DNA from: Paraconiothyrium sp. Pb-2020
Lineage: Eukaryota; Ascomycota; Dothideomycetes; Pleosporales; Didymosphaeriaceae
NCBI GenBank assembly: GCA_022419385.1
Contig: JAJUBI010000005.1
Coordinates: 2,170,001 to 2,234,000, forward strand
DNA length: 64,000 nucleotides
Reading direction: 5' to 3'
Shown in pieces: positions 33,025-45,165 of this stretch. A model generated the notes under the pieces. It was not told the origin of the DNA and ran no database searches. It was given only the letters and a program-made list of their open reading frames with translations. A program made the position numbers and the translations under genes. How positions within the stretch are numbered: position 1 is the stretch's first letter; each line of letters starts with the position of its first letter.

Positions 33025-34060
33025 TCAGACCCTGCTCAGCCAGAACATGAAACCCAGCTGGATGACGTAACTGTAGAGGAAAAGGAATTGGGTCCTCGCG
33101 CTCTTTTGACTGCGCGAACTCGTGTAGCCAGCAGCACCGCCTCCAACGCCTTGCGGGTTTGATTCAGGTAAGAGCACGTAGCGCAGGCTGCGGAGCAGGA
33201 AGAAGGCATTGGCGTTGAAGCAATAAATAAAGACGACCCAGGAGATCCAGCCTCCGCCGAAGTTCAATTGACTGAACAGGGAACTGAGAAGCAGGCTGAT
33301 GATTACACCCACGAACTTATACCCGCTGTACGCCACAAGGTCCAACAGCTGCGACGAGCTCGAGATGTTGAGCAGGAAAGTACCAAGCTTTATTATCAAA
33401 ATCTCGAGAAGCATGACGGAGATGGCTTGCGTGGTGGTGTAGCCCAGGAGCTCGGGCTTGAAGGCGCCGCGCAGACCTGCGAGAAGGGTGGACAGCACGA
33501 TGTAGGTTACCAGCGCCATCAAAGGAATGTACATGTCAGGGGAGTTGATGTCCTCGCGGGGCGGCAGGTAGAAGACGTCTTGGGTGTTATTGGTCATGCG
33601 TTGCTGCCGCGACCAGGGGCGGTGGCGCCAGGGGAAGAGGACGATCCAGAGCTTGTTTGCGACGTAGGTGTTGGTGACGTTGAAGTAATGCTTGAGGGCG
33701 CCGACACTGATGAAGCGGCCGAACTGCATGCACAATTAGCTTTTGTCCAAACTTGGCTTTCAGTACGAGAAAAAGTACATTCTGCTCTACATATTCCTGA
33801 CCCGCATTCATGGCACTCTTGCCCATCTGAAAGCCCAGCTGTGCCGTGGGGTCGTTGATGAAGCCTCCGAAAGCGGGTGGTATGTTGCCGTAGCCTTGCT
33901 GGCCGGGCATGCCATGCTGCTGTCCGTAACCATATCCACTCTGGGGCTGCGATGGCGGCTGGGGAGGCGGAGGTGATCGCAGCTGCGGGACTGTTGAGAC
34001 ATGCTGGGGTACGGGATGGTGGAGCGGCGGAGAGTGCGCGGGCGGCGGGTTCTGGTACAT
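33025..34060 (-). CDS. YIF1: Yif1, ER-Golgi transport membrane protein
   Basis: Component of the Yip1-Yif1 complex that binds Ypt GTPases on ER-derived and Golgi vesicles. Exons 34060-33779 and 33723-33025 join in phase 0 across a 55-nt intron (GTACTT...CAG), giving 326 residues. Residues 1-60 are Pro/Gln/His-rich (PPLHHPVPQHVSTVPQLRS), then FINDPTAQLGFQMGKSAMNA and the Yif1 core GRFISVGALKHYFNVTNTYV, KLWIVLFPWRHRPWSRQ and YLPPREDINSPDMYIPLMAL. Several hydrophobic helices fill the C-terminal half, ending YVIQLGFMFWLSRV. The longer upstream frame is rejected because the family begins at MYQNPPP. Confidence 0.93.
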
Positions 34061-34275
34061 ATTGGCGTCAATCGCAGGCTGGAAGAGGGTGGGGTGTATG
34101 GTCGAGTAAAGAGTAAGAGTGTATATGGCCAACTCAGCGCGCTCCCGCAGGCTCCAATATTTTGGTGCTGAGTTCCGCAGTTCGCTTTCCCGCCGATCTG
34201 GCTTCGCCAAGGCCCCTCAGTTCGTCATAGCTCACGCCCGCCGCAGCCCACACATTCTTCTGCGACAACTGCACC
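34061..34275. promoter_or_regulatory. Divergent promoter, YIF1 / SRP receptor alpha
   Basis: 215 bp between two outward-facing start codons of secretory-pathway genes; both promoters must overlap here. Co-regulation of the two genes is plausible but inferred from position only. Confidence 0.5.
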
Positions 34276-36318
34276 ATGTTGGACACATTCGAGATCCTGA
34301 CAACGTCCGGCGTGGTCCTATGGTCGCGCAGATATTCTCCGGTCGGTCCGCACATCATCAATAACCTCATCCGCGATGTTTTCATCGAGGAGCGCGTGCA
34401 ACCGCAGGCCGAAGATGCGGGCTCGAAACCGACATATCGGAAAGAGGGTTACACCTTGAAGTGGACTACCGCAAAAGATTTGGGGCTCATTTTTGTGGTA
34501 TGTGAAGACATCAACGCTAGCAGGTTGAAGACGTTTATCGAGGCAGTGGACTGATATGCGCACAGGCAGTTTATCAGTCACTGGTGCACATGACATGGAT
34601 AGACAAGCTTCTCGATAACATCCGCGCCCTCTTTGTCGGACTCTATGGCGAGCAGTTGAAGACCAAGCACAGCAGCGTGGTGAGCTGCGACAAGTTTGCG
34701 CCATACTTCGAGCGCCAGATACAGGACCTTGAGGGGCAAAGCGATAGCGGCTTCTCGGCACCGGGCACCAAACTCACCCCTCCCTCCAGCACAGATAACG
34801 AAAGTGCAGATGAGTCTGGTCCCAAGATGCCTCCTTTGCAAAAGCAACAAAAACCGCGGTACGATACATCGGCAGATTCGACACCGGTCCCAACTCCAGA
34901 TACCTCACGGCCGACCACGCCTGCACAAAGTCACCTGCTTACTGGAAGGGTCGGGCCGGGCGCAAAACTGTCAAGAAGAGGAAAGAAGAAGGCTGCGGCA
35001 TTGACCTCCGCACCTGCATCATCAGGGGACGAAGCTTCTGTCAAGCGGAAGGGCAAGGGCGCGGCAAAGAAGAATAGAGTATGGGGAGACTTCGGTGCGG
35101 AAGAGGAAGACCCATCCATGGTGTTGGACTACTCGCAATCGGACCTCAGAGACGATGCATCAGAAGGCGAAGCCTTGGCAGAAGTCAATCCCGACTCATG
35201 GGGTAGCAGAACGGGCAAAGGCCAATTTGTCCTAAAAGATCTTGATTTGGAAATGGATCAAATAATAGCAGAGCAGAACGCGAAAAAGGACACTTCGACA
35301 TCTGCAGCGTCAGGCGGTGGGCTTGTAGGTTCGAGCTTAGGCGCAATAGGAGGATTGTTCCGGAATGTGGTAGGCGGAAAGACACTCACAGAAGAGGACC
35401 TCGCGAAGCCGCTGAAGGGTATGGAGGACCATCTACTCAAGAAAAATGTCGCACGGGAAGCCGCAGTGCGGCTATGCGACAGCGTAAAGCGAGACCTTGT
35501 GGGCCTCAAGACGAGCTCTTTCACTAGTATGTACGATTCCCCACTGAATAAAGGAAAAACTGACCTCTGTAGCTGTCGAGGCCACACTGCGCACCTCCAT
35601 GGAAAAAGCCCTCGCTAAAATCCTCACTCCTACCTCCTCCCTCGACCTCCTGCGTGAGATCCAAACGGTCAACGCCTCAGGCCGCCCCTATGTCCTCTCT
35701 ATCGTGGGTGTCAACGGCGTCGGCAAATCCACCAACCTCTCCAAAATCGCCTTCTTCCTGCTACAAAATCACCACCGCGTGCTCATCGCCGCCGCAGACA
35801 CGTTCCGCTCTGGCGCCGTCGAGCAGCTCCGCGTCCACGTACGGAACCTTCAGGAGCTCAGCAAGCGCGAGGGTGGCCAGGTCGACCTCTTCGAAAAGGG
35901 GTATGGCAAAGACGCTGCGAATATCGCAGCTGACGCTGTTACACACGCCGCGAAGACCGATTTCAACGTCGTGCTTATTGACACGGCAGGCCGACGGCAC
36001 AACGACCAGCGACTCATGTCCTCACTGGAGAAATTCGGCAAGCTAGCCAAGCCGGATAAGATCCTTATGGTCGGTGAGGCGCTTGTGGGCTCCGATTCCG
36101 TCGCCCAAGCGCGCAACTTCAACCAAAGTTTTGGTCCTGGCAGAGGCCTGGATGGGTTTATCATCAGCAAGTGCGACACTGTGGGCGACATGGTAGGTAC
36201 GCTGGTCAGCATGGTGCATGCGACGGGCATTCCGGTTGTGTTTCTGGGTGTAGGGCAGCATTACGCTGACTTGAGGGGTTTGAATGTTGGCAGTGTATGT
36301 AGGCTTTTGATGAGCTAG
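34276..36318 (+). CDS. SRP101: Signal recognition particle receptor subunit alpha
   Basis: ER-docking GTPase that receives ribosome-SRP complexes. Exons 34276-34497, 34566-35526 and 35573-36318 give 642 residues (introns of 68 and 46 nt). The N-terminal longin-like SRX domain (MLDTFEILTTSGVVLWSRRY, then SLVHMTWIDKLLDNIRALF) binds SR-beta. A charged linker with Lys-rich patches follows, then the NG domain: four-helix N part (EDHLLKKNVAREAAVRLCDS) and GTPase with P-loop VGVNGVGKSTNLSKIAFFLL near residue 440, DTFRSGAVEQLRVH, DTAGRRHNDQRLMSSLEKF, SKCDTVGDMVGTLVSMVH and the closing GVGQHYADLRGLNVGSVCRL. All G motifs are intact. It shares a short divergent promoter with YIF1. Confidence 0.96.
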
Positions 36319-37416
36319 CATTATTGGTGGGGCATTTAGTTGTGGATGTTGCTTAGGCATGGGTATGGAGACTTAGGGCGCCTATCTGTATGTAGGCAGT
36401 CTTGCATGGGGCCTCTTGGGCCGTGTACTTGTGTTTGTATGAAAGGATACATTATTCTCATTGATGTGTTCATTGTGGAGCTATGTCGAGTTTCGCCACT
36501 GCAGCTACTTTGAAAGAGTAGAATTAACCTCAATGCTCAAATTAAAGCTTCACGGAGCGGAATTTTTCATGCCCACAGCCGAAGGATTGTAGCGTCCCCC
36601 GCCTTTGCCTGTTTGCCGAAATGGTGAGTTGCTGTACATTGCTCAGTAAGCATGGCCACTCGGCAGGCCCATCCTGCGTATTACAGTAGCGTTCTTGTAT
36701 ATCACTTTACAACGTACCGATTGCTTCTGGCCCGACGTTTCAGTCGAAATTAGACGGCTCATCTATGATTTCTCTTATCTTACGGACCAAGTGATGAATG
36801 TCCAGGAAGGTTAGTATGCCCAGCTACAGTCCGTTTATGGCGAAAAATGGAGACAGGTAGCCAGCCGCAGAGGCCTCGCTCCTAGTATGGCAAGCTATGG
36901 TTTAGAGCTAGTTTTGTCTCGAAGCGAACATGTTCATCGTCGATCTCGATAAGCTCGAAGAGCAGACATGCGGCTGTCATCTTCGTTGCGCCAACAGATC
37001 GGGATACTTAGGGAGAAGCAGCGCATCTATCAGTACCTCCACTGCAACTCGAAGTAGTATTGCCCAAGCTACAATCACTTAATTTGGGGTCAGCCTGCTG
37101 GATCTCAACATCGCCGCTGATCCGACAAGATATGGAGACCTCCAAGGGATTACAGGCGCGAAGGAAATTTAGCAGAATTTAGCGACGTTCGAGCTCTGAA
37201 GAGTGCGTCCGTGATTGAGGTTAACAGATTCAAATGGCTACAGGACGATTGAATCATGGAATCGCGCCAAGCGTCTGGATCAGAGGCTAAGAGATGCTGT
37301 AACCAAGCCGATGCTAAATTTAAAGTAGCAGGGGCGGACAACAACCATGATTGCCGGATTCGGAGCGTGACAGATCCTGTACAACATCTGAAGGGCATGG
37401 TGTGATTGGGAGGTCA
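36319..37416. other. Intergenic (1.1 kb)
   Basis: No supported gene, only fragmentary frames. It lies between the SRP receptor 3' end and the HET gene 3' end (convergent). Confidence 0.4.
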
Positions 37417-39432
37417 TCATCCCAATTTAATAGTGTAACATACAGGACCCAGGGCTTCCCAATCTTGACTACTTATGACCCCCAGGGCTTTCCTATACGC
37501 AACATCACCGTCCCATTCAACCCAGAGCACATTATAATAGAGCCCAGTCTCCGCAGCGTATCTAAGATAATGATAGCAAGAATCAAAGCGGTCACGGCCA
37601 TTGATAAGCCCCTCGAGATTCCTCACTTCTACTTCAGAAATGGCGACGAGCGTGCATCTGGCGAACGGTTCCATGTTGAAACGCATCTTGTTAGCAAGGT
37701 AGAACTCAGCCGAAGCATTCTCAGTGTATACCAAGAACCTGGCGTGGAGTGGTGCTCTGTCTGTGATGAGGTCTCGATTCGATGTTCTTTCTTCTTCCGG
37801 TAGAGCTTCGAACCAGGCATCGACAAGGGGTGCAGTACATAACAATATTGGGCCGATATCAGCTGGAAGAGGCGAATGATACTCATCGGCGGTGGGAAAG
37901 GGGAACGGGAGGCGTTGATCACTTCCACCTAGGTTCTGCTGGGTGTAATAGTGGCCATCGACGTGGCCATGGCGTTCCCATCCTGGGACCACGCAACCGT
38001 CCGGGTCGTCTCGCAAAGCCTGACAAACATAGAAGTCATTGAATTCGAGAGAGTATGACGTATCATCGGAAGCAGGTAATACTTGGTATGCTGCCACTGG
38101 CCTTAAAGGTGCAATGGTTACCCAGTCTGAAGATTCGCCTGTCGCACGATAAATCCCAGCAAGGTGTGGATGCCAACGTTCCAAGCAGGTCATCTTTGCC
38201 TCCGCTTTCCAACCGGCCCATGACCAGCTCGGACCTTCTGTTCGCTGCGCTGTGTCGTATTCTGGATAAGTATATGAAGATGGGGTCCACAACATTGCGA
38301 TATCGAAGAAAAATAATGGAAGGCCGTGTAGAATGCCTCCTGGAAATGTCGACGCCATAATTTCGGTTGCGCCAGCAAAAGCCCGTGTTGCATCCTGAGA
38401 ATACGTCAACTTCCGCGAAGAGTAGTCCTCAACCAACATGCCCCATCGCCCTAGCGAAGGCAACTTAGGAATAAGGGACATCATGCCCATTGGAAATCCA
38501 AGATGTGGGCGTTCAGACGGCCAAGCCGTATTCTCGTTAACTTCCACGACGCCAGGGGGCATGATGTCCTCAAAACACTCATGCTGCACGACTCTCCCAC
38601 ACATCCAAGTCACAATCGTATCGAAAACCAGTAGCCGGCGAGAAAACAACGACTCTTGAAACGTCCACCCTCTGTTGAGCCAGGCCGATTGCTCCTTCCG
38701 ATGGTCTAGGTTGAGTCCCAGGTCGGACGGCGCGCGTAATAAGAAGTTCTTGTCCCTTTCTCGAGCAAGCCCGCCTACACCGCTGATACCAAAGCTCGCA
38801 TCATCGCCGCTTGCTGCTACGATTGTAAATTCGGCACTCGCGTAGATGCGGCCCATTGCACGGAGCATGTTGTTCATCTCATCGGCATCAGCATCCTGCA
38901 CGATGCACAAGCAATCGACCCATAAGTATCTCTCTTCCAATCTCTGAACAACGTGCATCGCGTCACGAACCGTGGCAGCAACACTGTCCTCGAACAATGC
39001 ACCTTCTTGTCGAAGCTGGTCCACGTTGGCTTTCGTCGCCTTGAGCATTGTAATGTTCCCCCAGACATACGACAGCGCAACATACGATGTTGAACTCGAC
39101 ATTGTAACAAGACACCCTCTAACAACGTCAACCAGCTGAATTTGCTTCATGTATTTCGCTAGATCATCCGAGTACCGATCGTTACAGCACATTCCGTGGA
39201 ACTTGTGGCACTGTCCCTGCCACACTCGTATCACTTCGAAGTCAATCTCTTTGCCGAAAGACCTCAGCTTTCGCTTCTGCAGATTCCCCGCGCGCTCGAG
39301 CTCGACCTCGAGCCATGTTTTCTGGTACCAGGATTTCAAGACTGGGAAGATCGGGATAGACTTATCGTAAGATGGTACCTTGAATATCCTGTTCAGAGCG
39401 CGATTCAACTTATAGACTACTGTGTCTTCCAT
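37417..39432 (-). CDS. HET-domain (heterokaryon incompatibility) protein
   Basis: Single-exon protein of 671 residues from the ATG at 39432 (the open frame extends upstream without another ATG). The HET domain is recognised by SSTSYVALSYVWGN, the central block YLWVDCLCIVQDADADEMNN followed by MGRIYASAEFTIVAASGDDA, and LNRGWTFQESLFSRRLLVFD. A long C-terminal region (about 350 residues) has Trp-rich motifs (PSWSWAGWKAEAK) common to this group. HET proteins trigger cell death on non-self fusion in filamentous ascomycetes, but most genomic copies are uncharacterised, so whether this one controls allorecognition is unknown. No NACHT, ankyrin or WD partner domain is present and no adjacent partner gene (such as a SesA/NLR type) is seen. 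Confidence 0.9.
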   Translation of the reverse strand: MEDTVVYKLNRALNRIFKVPSYDKSIPIFPVLKSWYQKTWLEVELERAGNLQKRKLRSFGKEIDFEVIRVWQGQCHKFHGMCCNDRYSDDLAKYMKQIQLVDVVRGCLVTMSSSTSYVALSYVWGNITMLKATKANVDQLRQEGALFEDSVAATVRDAMHVVQRLEERYLWVDCLCIVQDADADEMNNMLRAMGRIYASAEFTIVAASGDDASFGISGVGGLARERDKNFLLRAPSDLGLNLDHRKEQSAWLNRGWTFQESLFSRRLLVFDTIVTWMCGRVVQHECFEDIMPPGVVEVNENTAWPSERPHLGFPMGMMSLIPKLPSLGRWGMLVEDYSSRKLTYSQDATRAFAGATEIMASTFPGGILHGLPLFFFDIAMLWTPSSYTYPEYDTAQRTEGPSWSWAGWKAEAKMTCLERWHPHLAGIYRATGESSDWVTIAPLRPVAAYQVLPASDDTSYSLEFNDFYVCQALRDDPDGCVVPGWERHGHVDGHYYTQQNLGGSDQRLPFPFPTADEYHSPLPADIGPILLCTAPLVDAWFEALPEEERTSNRDLITDRAPLHARFLVYTENASAEFYLANKMRFNMEPFARCTLVAISEVEVRNLEGLINGRDRFDSCYHYLRYAAETGLYYNVLWVEWDGDVAYRKALGVISSQDWEALGPVCYTIKLG

Positions 39433-40324
39433 TTGCAGAAAGTCAACGGCCTGAAGTGGATGTATCGATTGAGGGGCCAGAGCATACAAGCACAAAATTG
39501 AGTGTAAGTTGGCGCGGGGCTGCCTATTTTAAACAAGGGCGGCACCTCCCGGCGAGAGCACCTGGCAGGATGGTGAACGCTGCTGCGGCTGAGCTGAGTC
39601 TTGGCAATCGAGTTGCATGGTGAACGGTGGCTTGCAGATACGACCAGGCTTGAGACGGATATCATACCAGTACAAGCCACCCTGCTTAGCTGAGCTAGCT
39701 ACTCCTGTTTTCGTGAGCGCGCTCCACATTTCCAAGGCTGCCAGGTTAAGCTCTATGTTCAAATGACAGACCTAACGAAATCGTCAGCAAGCGCTTCAAT
39801 GCAATTTCGCCGTCATACGGTCTTCACGCGACGACCTCACTACATTTTCAATCAAGGAAATCAAGTAGCTGGAAAAAGATCCATGTCTACCTACTGCACC
39901 CTTTCACTTCACTACAGTAATAGCGTACACCTCTCCATTTCAAGGATCTCATTGCAAAGTTCCGAATCCTCCAACCAAGCGGGTAGGACACACATCCACA
40001 ACTCCTTCTGTCCGGCCATGTCCGGACAGATGTATGCACCATTCCGCCCCCAAAACAGCTCCGTAGAGCCATGTCAAAAAGAACGCCGAACCAACAAAGG
40101 AAATTACTGTTCCGGAAAGAGTAGTTGAAAGATGACGTCTGATGATCAAACCCAAATAGCGCGGATGTGAGGAGAGGGAAAGGGTTTTTTCTTCGACTTC
40201 TGGAAATTGTCGGGGAGAATATACACGGCGAAGGTGTGTTAAACGAGGAGGAAAGACATCAATATGCTTTCTGTTCGGTAAGCCCGCACTTCGGCTGTAG
40301 ACTTCTCGTGTTTGATGTTCAGGG
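39433..40324. other. Intergenic, HET promoter and cyclin 3' flank
   Basis: Two opposed frames (39763-40128 plus; 39949-40389 minus, the latter with one hydrophobic helix) are present. Neither has a family match; the minus one overlaps the cyclin 3' end and lacks an independent start context. Confidence 0.35.
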
Positions 40325-42406
40325 CTATAGCACGCCTTCCCACATTCCAGGGCCTTGACGCTGGAAACCCTGGGCCGCTTCTGTTCCACAGCATGTTCGC
40401 TTCTTCCCGAACTCTTTCTGATACGGCATCCGGCGTTCCGGCACGGTGAGCTTTGGGGACTGCAGCCCTTTCAGCTCGGCGCCAGAGGCAGGTGAGGAGA
40501 CGAAGGACTGAGCAACCGAACGGTCGGGCAATACAGTCGTCGAACCATGAATGAAAGAAGTAGAGCGGGAACTGTGAAGCAAATGACGAACGTTGTTTTG
40601 CAGGTCCGCAGACGATCGGCCACGCTTTCTGTTCGCCTTAGCGACAGGCATGGACATCTCGGCGGGGCTGTCGACCTTGACTGGCGTGGCATCTGCATCG
40701 TCGATGTGAAAACTCTCGAGGTCTGGTGAAGACATCGGCTCACTAGGAGCATATTCATACTGCTCCTTGCACTTCGATAGCGCAGGATACGGAAGCCTCG
40801 CGCTGCGGCACGTCGCCAATCGGGCCAATTTGGCCTGATTCGGCGCCCAGCCAGCAGATGAGACGGACGAAATCGAGGAAGCACGCGAAGAGCGAGAGTT
40901 GTCTGTGATCATAGACTCGGGAGATGAAGCGGATGATGTAGTCGAAGGTGCAAGAGACGGACGTCGGCTGGGGAAGTGGTAGGCTTCCAATCCAGTCCTG
41001 ATGCTTGGGTTGTACTGGTCCATGCAGCTTCGCGCCAACGACGAACTTTGCGCCTGCGCCATTGCTGAGCACATGGACGGACGTCTCACGCCAAACGCCA
41101 TAGCACTCGGAGCAGGAGTGTTTGAGACAGTTGACTGAGGCGTCAGAGTAGGGGTAGGTAGAGGGCCCAAGCGTGGAAGGCAGGGAGTAGGAGGCAAAAG
41201 GTCAGGCTTCGGTTCAAGAAACCGCGGGACCCTGTAATGGGATGGAGTAGGTGTGCTCTCTTGTGACGCAGATCCCTCCGATGGGGGAGATCGAACAGGG
41301 TACTGGGTAGCGTACGATTGCATCGTCGGCCGCACAGGAGTATTGGGCGGTTTGGGTGTAATATCAACGATATCCAACTCAGGGGTCAAGCACGGGATGA
41401 CATGTTTCCACGTGTTGGGCAAGCAACCGCCAGGGGACGGGGGCGGGTTCGACGGGGTATGACGCAGGACGATCTCCTGCCACTTCTCCCAGACAGGATC
41501 GGTGATGTGCAGTTTCCAGTTCACGGCCGCGAGGAAGGCCATCTCGTTGGTGTTGATTTCGCACACCTTCAGGCCGGAAATTTTACTCCACGCACGAGCG
41601 GAGTAGTTGCGGTCCTGCAAGTATTTGGAGGCAAGGATGAGAGCAGCCAGGAACATGCGGCGACCACACTGGAGGGCTCGAACGGACGCAATATCCTCAG
41701 GTTGTTCCATAGTGAAATCATGCTTAGGCACATGTGCCTTGATGAGTATCAGATAGTACAACGCAACCTGAAGCGTCGAGTAGCTCGTGCGAGATCGGCG
41801 CAAAGTCTCTTGTATGAAGGTGCGGAGGGGAAGAACACCACGACGAGATGATGACTCACACCGGCTGGCGGGCACAGATGTGGGCCAGATCGTCTCAACC
41901 ATCTGAGTAGCGGAATCTTGAAGTGGAATAAATCAGCGAGAGGGGCCGGGAGAGTAGGAGGCGATATACTAACCGACAAGACAATCGACAAAGTTGACCT
42001 TGCGATCGCTTTGACGTACCAGCGGGGGAGGGTGACGGCCAACGGTTGACGACGACCGGCGAGGATGTTGTCGCTGTTCCACAGATATTGGGACCTCCGT
42101 CCGTAGAGGTGGGAGGACTCGTTCGGGAGCAGTGTCTCGGCATGGCGCCTGGTATTGAGGAAAGGTGCTGACTCTAGTGATGGGCGCTAGTGAAGCCACG
42201 GATCCCGAGGTGATTGGCCGAGAGCCAGAGCTCCATTCATCTGATCCCCAGCTGGAAGCGGAGAGCGATGTAGAGTTGGAAGCCTGAGATGCAGCATCCG
42301 AGAAGACTGAAGAAGTAGAAGAGGAGGCGGAAGAGGAAAGAGATGGGGCATATGGATGACTTCTCGGGGAAGCATTGCCAAGGTAGGAAAGGTAAGTGTC
42401 GTTCAT
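40325..42406 (-). CDS. PCL/Pho85-type cyclin
   Basis: Cyclin expected to activate a Pho85/PhoA-type CDK in nutrient and cell-cycle control. Exons 42406-41974 and 41916-40325 (57-nt intron, GTTAGT donor, phase 1) give 674 residues. A Ser-rich N-terminus (MNDTYLSYLGNASPRSHPY) leads to the cyclin box at about 140-290: RKVNFVDCLVDSATQMVET, GVLPLRTFIQETLRRSRTSY, STLQVALYYLILIKAHVPKH, RMFLAALILASKYLQDRNYS and EINTNEMAFLAAVNWKLHI. The C-terminal 380 residues are Ser/Pro-rich and disordered, with many S/T-P sites and basic patches (KANRKRGRS). The Pcl class is inferred from the box sequence and long tail; the exact paralogue is not assigned. Confidence 0.9.
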
Positions 42407-45165
42407 GATGTATGGGAAATAAAGGTAACACCCTTCAAGAGGTGTTTAGATAAAGACTGAGTGGAGATGAATACACACTATGATATCACGTCTCGAAGTG
42501 CTGACCTTGCGGTAGACCAGGAGTCGTGTGGCAAAGTGTGATCGGATGGTCGTGGGGTGACCGGGGCAGGAACCGATAGACGAACCGTACGGATGGCCCT
42601 ACGTATTGATCGTGTGATTTTCAGAGACTTGAGTGCAGTCTCCTGTTCTTGTAGTCTTCGATGTTCGCGTCTTCGGTCGCGTTCTAGGCCGTGGTGCAGG
42701 ATCGCGTAAACGATTGACTGACCACACGTTTGCAAGGATGCGAAAGAATGTGAAGATCGGAGATTTGAACGATCAAGTGTTGTAGGTACGATTAACGGAG
42801 TTGCGGATGGTGCTTGTTCGAGCAGCTGTGAGGTTGATCGGACGGGCTCCAAGCGCTACCGGAGGATACTCCAGTAACCGTCAGCCGCAGAAATCACTGA
42901 AACAAGATCCTGGCAGGAGACGTTTCCGCAGTTCACTTCGAAGGTAAGCTCTGGGATAGCTGTTGCTATCGCGAAAGCTCAAGGTTCCGAAGGAAAGCGG
43001 AGATCTAGCAGGCGAAACCTCCAAAGGCGAAGGTCTTGTTGATGGAAACGGTAGTGGATTTCAGGGCGACAGTTACTGGAGTAGTATCGTTTACGGTAAT
43101 GGACATTGCGACTGTTTCGTTCGATGTAGGAAGTGTTCGTGTAGTGACGAGCTCAAGGCGGAGTCACCAGTCGGAAGCGCTTCGTGCGTCGTCGGAAGTG
43201 TGTGCAGGAGAGGTCGAGGTGTTATTGGTGGGTAGGGTTCGAGTGTTGGCGCATGTGAGGTTGTGTAGAGCGGTCCAAGATGGGTGGGATGGTGGTGGTG
43301 GAGATGGAGGGTGAAGTGGCGGTCGGCACTCGGCGCGGCTGGCGAGAGTGACGAATGCGGAAGGGGCGGTAGAGGTGGGTGGTGGCAGACGCAGGTACGG
43401 CGTTGGGATATAAAGGCGGGCGATGAACGACTGACTTTGTGTGAGGGATGAGTCTTCGCAGGCACCAGAGCTGTGGCGAGGTAACAGGCGCGGTTTGTCC
43501 GCTGCTGGCTGAAGACAAAGGCTAGGCAAACGGGAGAGCGGAGAGTGGCGGGAGGGAGGTGGGATCGACTCTTCGCGCGCAGTGAGTATGGCTGCACACG
43601 CTCAGATGAGGCCGTGGGGCTCTTGCGGCGGTATCGAGGGGACCATCTTGAACGTTGCTGCGAGTGATGAGGGCGCTGGCTGGGGGCGAGGGTCTATATC
43701 GACACCAGCTGTCCAGCCCGAACGCAGGGCGCACGGGCCCCGTGCGCGATGAATCATACGGTGGCCAAAAGCTGGGACGCTCCAGCAACCAGCCGAGTTT
43801 TCACCCACGGCGGCGAACAGCAGCCACGCGTGTTTGCTTCGCGCCGTGTAGTGTACGGAGTCTGATGCCTGCGCCCGCGACATGTGCAGCGTCGTGGCTC
43901 CGTCGCAGCGCTCGCGGCGTGCTGGCGCTGTGTGCGCGGGAGCGGAGCGTCTGAGGGCAGCGGCGCTCGCGCATCGCGCATCCGCGGCAGGCTGCAGCAG
44001 TGCCAGTGCCAGAGCGACAGCCAGAGCGACAGCCAGAGCGGACACTGCCTCTGCTCAGCCAGCGGCGTCCCTGACGGGCGGAGATGGGTCTCGTCGCGCT
44101 GCCTGCCCCTCTCCACGCTCTCCTTTTCCCAGTCGAGCTTGCGTACGCCGGCTCCAGCTTGTCCCCCGCTGCGTCGTCGCACATGGCCGCTGGCCCAGCC
44201 CGGCCAATGGCACGCCCGCGCTGGCATTGGCCCGCGACGCGACGACGGCCCCAGAATGGCGCATTTTGCCATCGTTGCTGGACATGGAGCAGCTTCTACC
44301 GTGCCTGTGACTGGCCTGTGGCTGCCACGGCTACTTCAGGCTTCAGCTCGGGCATTGCCACTGATTGAGCACTTCATCTGCGCGTCTGGCTGAAGCCAGG
44401 CGCGAGCATACCCACGACACTACGGCATGGCGAGACGACCTGCCGACAACTTGTCAGCTCACACCTATGTAGAGTTTCGGTCAGCAACACGTCGCGATTC
44501 TTCAAAGGCCGCACAGCGGCGTCCACCGACCGCATGACTGGTCTGGGCTTCGTAATGCGCCTCCGTTCGCACTCCGACCTCTTCCGAGGGGAAATCCGCG
44601 GCTGGGGCTGAGTCACCGTCGCTCATAGCCAGCCAGGCAGCTCTAGCCGGCCACGCACCCTAGGCAGCACACACGCCTCCGCCCAGTGCACAGAGCGCGG
44701 CGACGAGGAGAAAAACCTGCTTCACTTCCACCGTGACCAAGCAGAATGCTACCTTCGCTCTCAACTGTGGAGGCACCGAGGTCTGCTGACACCGTGTGGG
44801 CTTTGGCCGCGTCCGTGGCGCGTGCGACGGAAGCAACGAGACGAAACAGTCATGCGTTACGTTGAGATAAACAATGTCGCTGCTGCCTGCCTCTTGGTAA
44901 TGCGACGTGTCAAGAATCAATCAAGGAGATTGCGTGAATGTGCCTCAGGCAGCACACGATCCATCGGTGGCGTCTCGTACAAAGCCTGTATGCAGCTCTC
45001 GGTTACGTAGGACAAGACGCACCTCGCTCCTCTTCTGGCAGTCCACTTAATACAATGCTTTCCCGTCGTCCATGAGACTTGAGTTCAATACCTTCGCTAT
45101 CAAGACATCTCACTTATGGTACCGTGGAAATCGATAATGCAATTTCGTAGCCACTGAGTCCACCA
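42407..45165. other. Long GC-rich upstream region of the cyclin gene
   Basis: 2.8 kb without a supported gene. Many overlapping frames arise from GC-rich, strand-asymmetric sequence (GGT/GGA-rich on plus around 43200-43400) and they contradict each other. It is best read as an extended promoter and 5' leader of the cyclin plus the 3' flank of the next gene. A short minisatellite lies at 44008. Confidence 0.4.
44008..44044 (+). repeat. Three-copy 12-bp tandem repeat
   Basis: Unit GCCAGAGCGACA repeated three times, the last copy with one inserted G, in a GC-rich non-coding stretch; a partial unit precedes it near 44002. Confidence 0.85.

Noticed and set aside
39949..40389. 146-codon minus frame with a hydrophobic helix
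   Set aside because: Overlaps the cyclin 3' end, no recognised family, and no independent promoter or splice evidence.
43091..44393. Many 80-170-codon frames on both strands in the GC-rich region
   Set aside because: They contradict each other in all frames and have repetitive Arg/Ala/Ser composition, as expected from GC-rich non-coding DNA.
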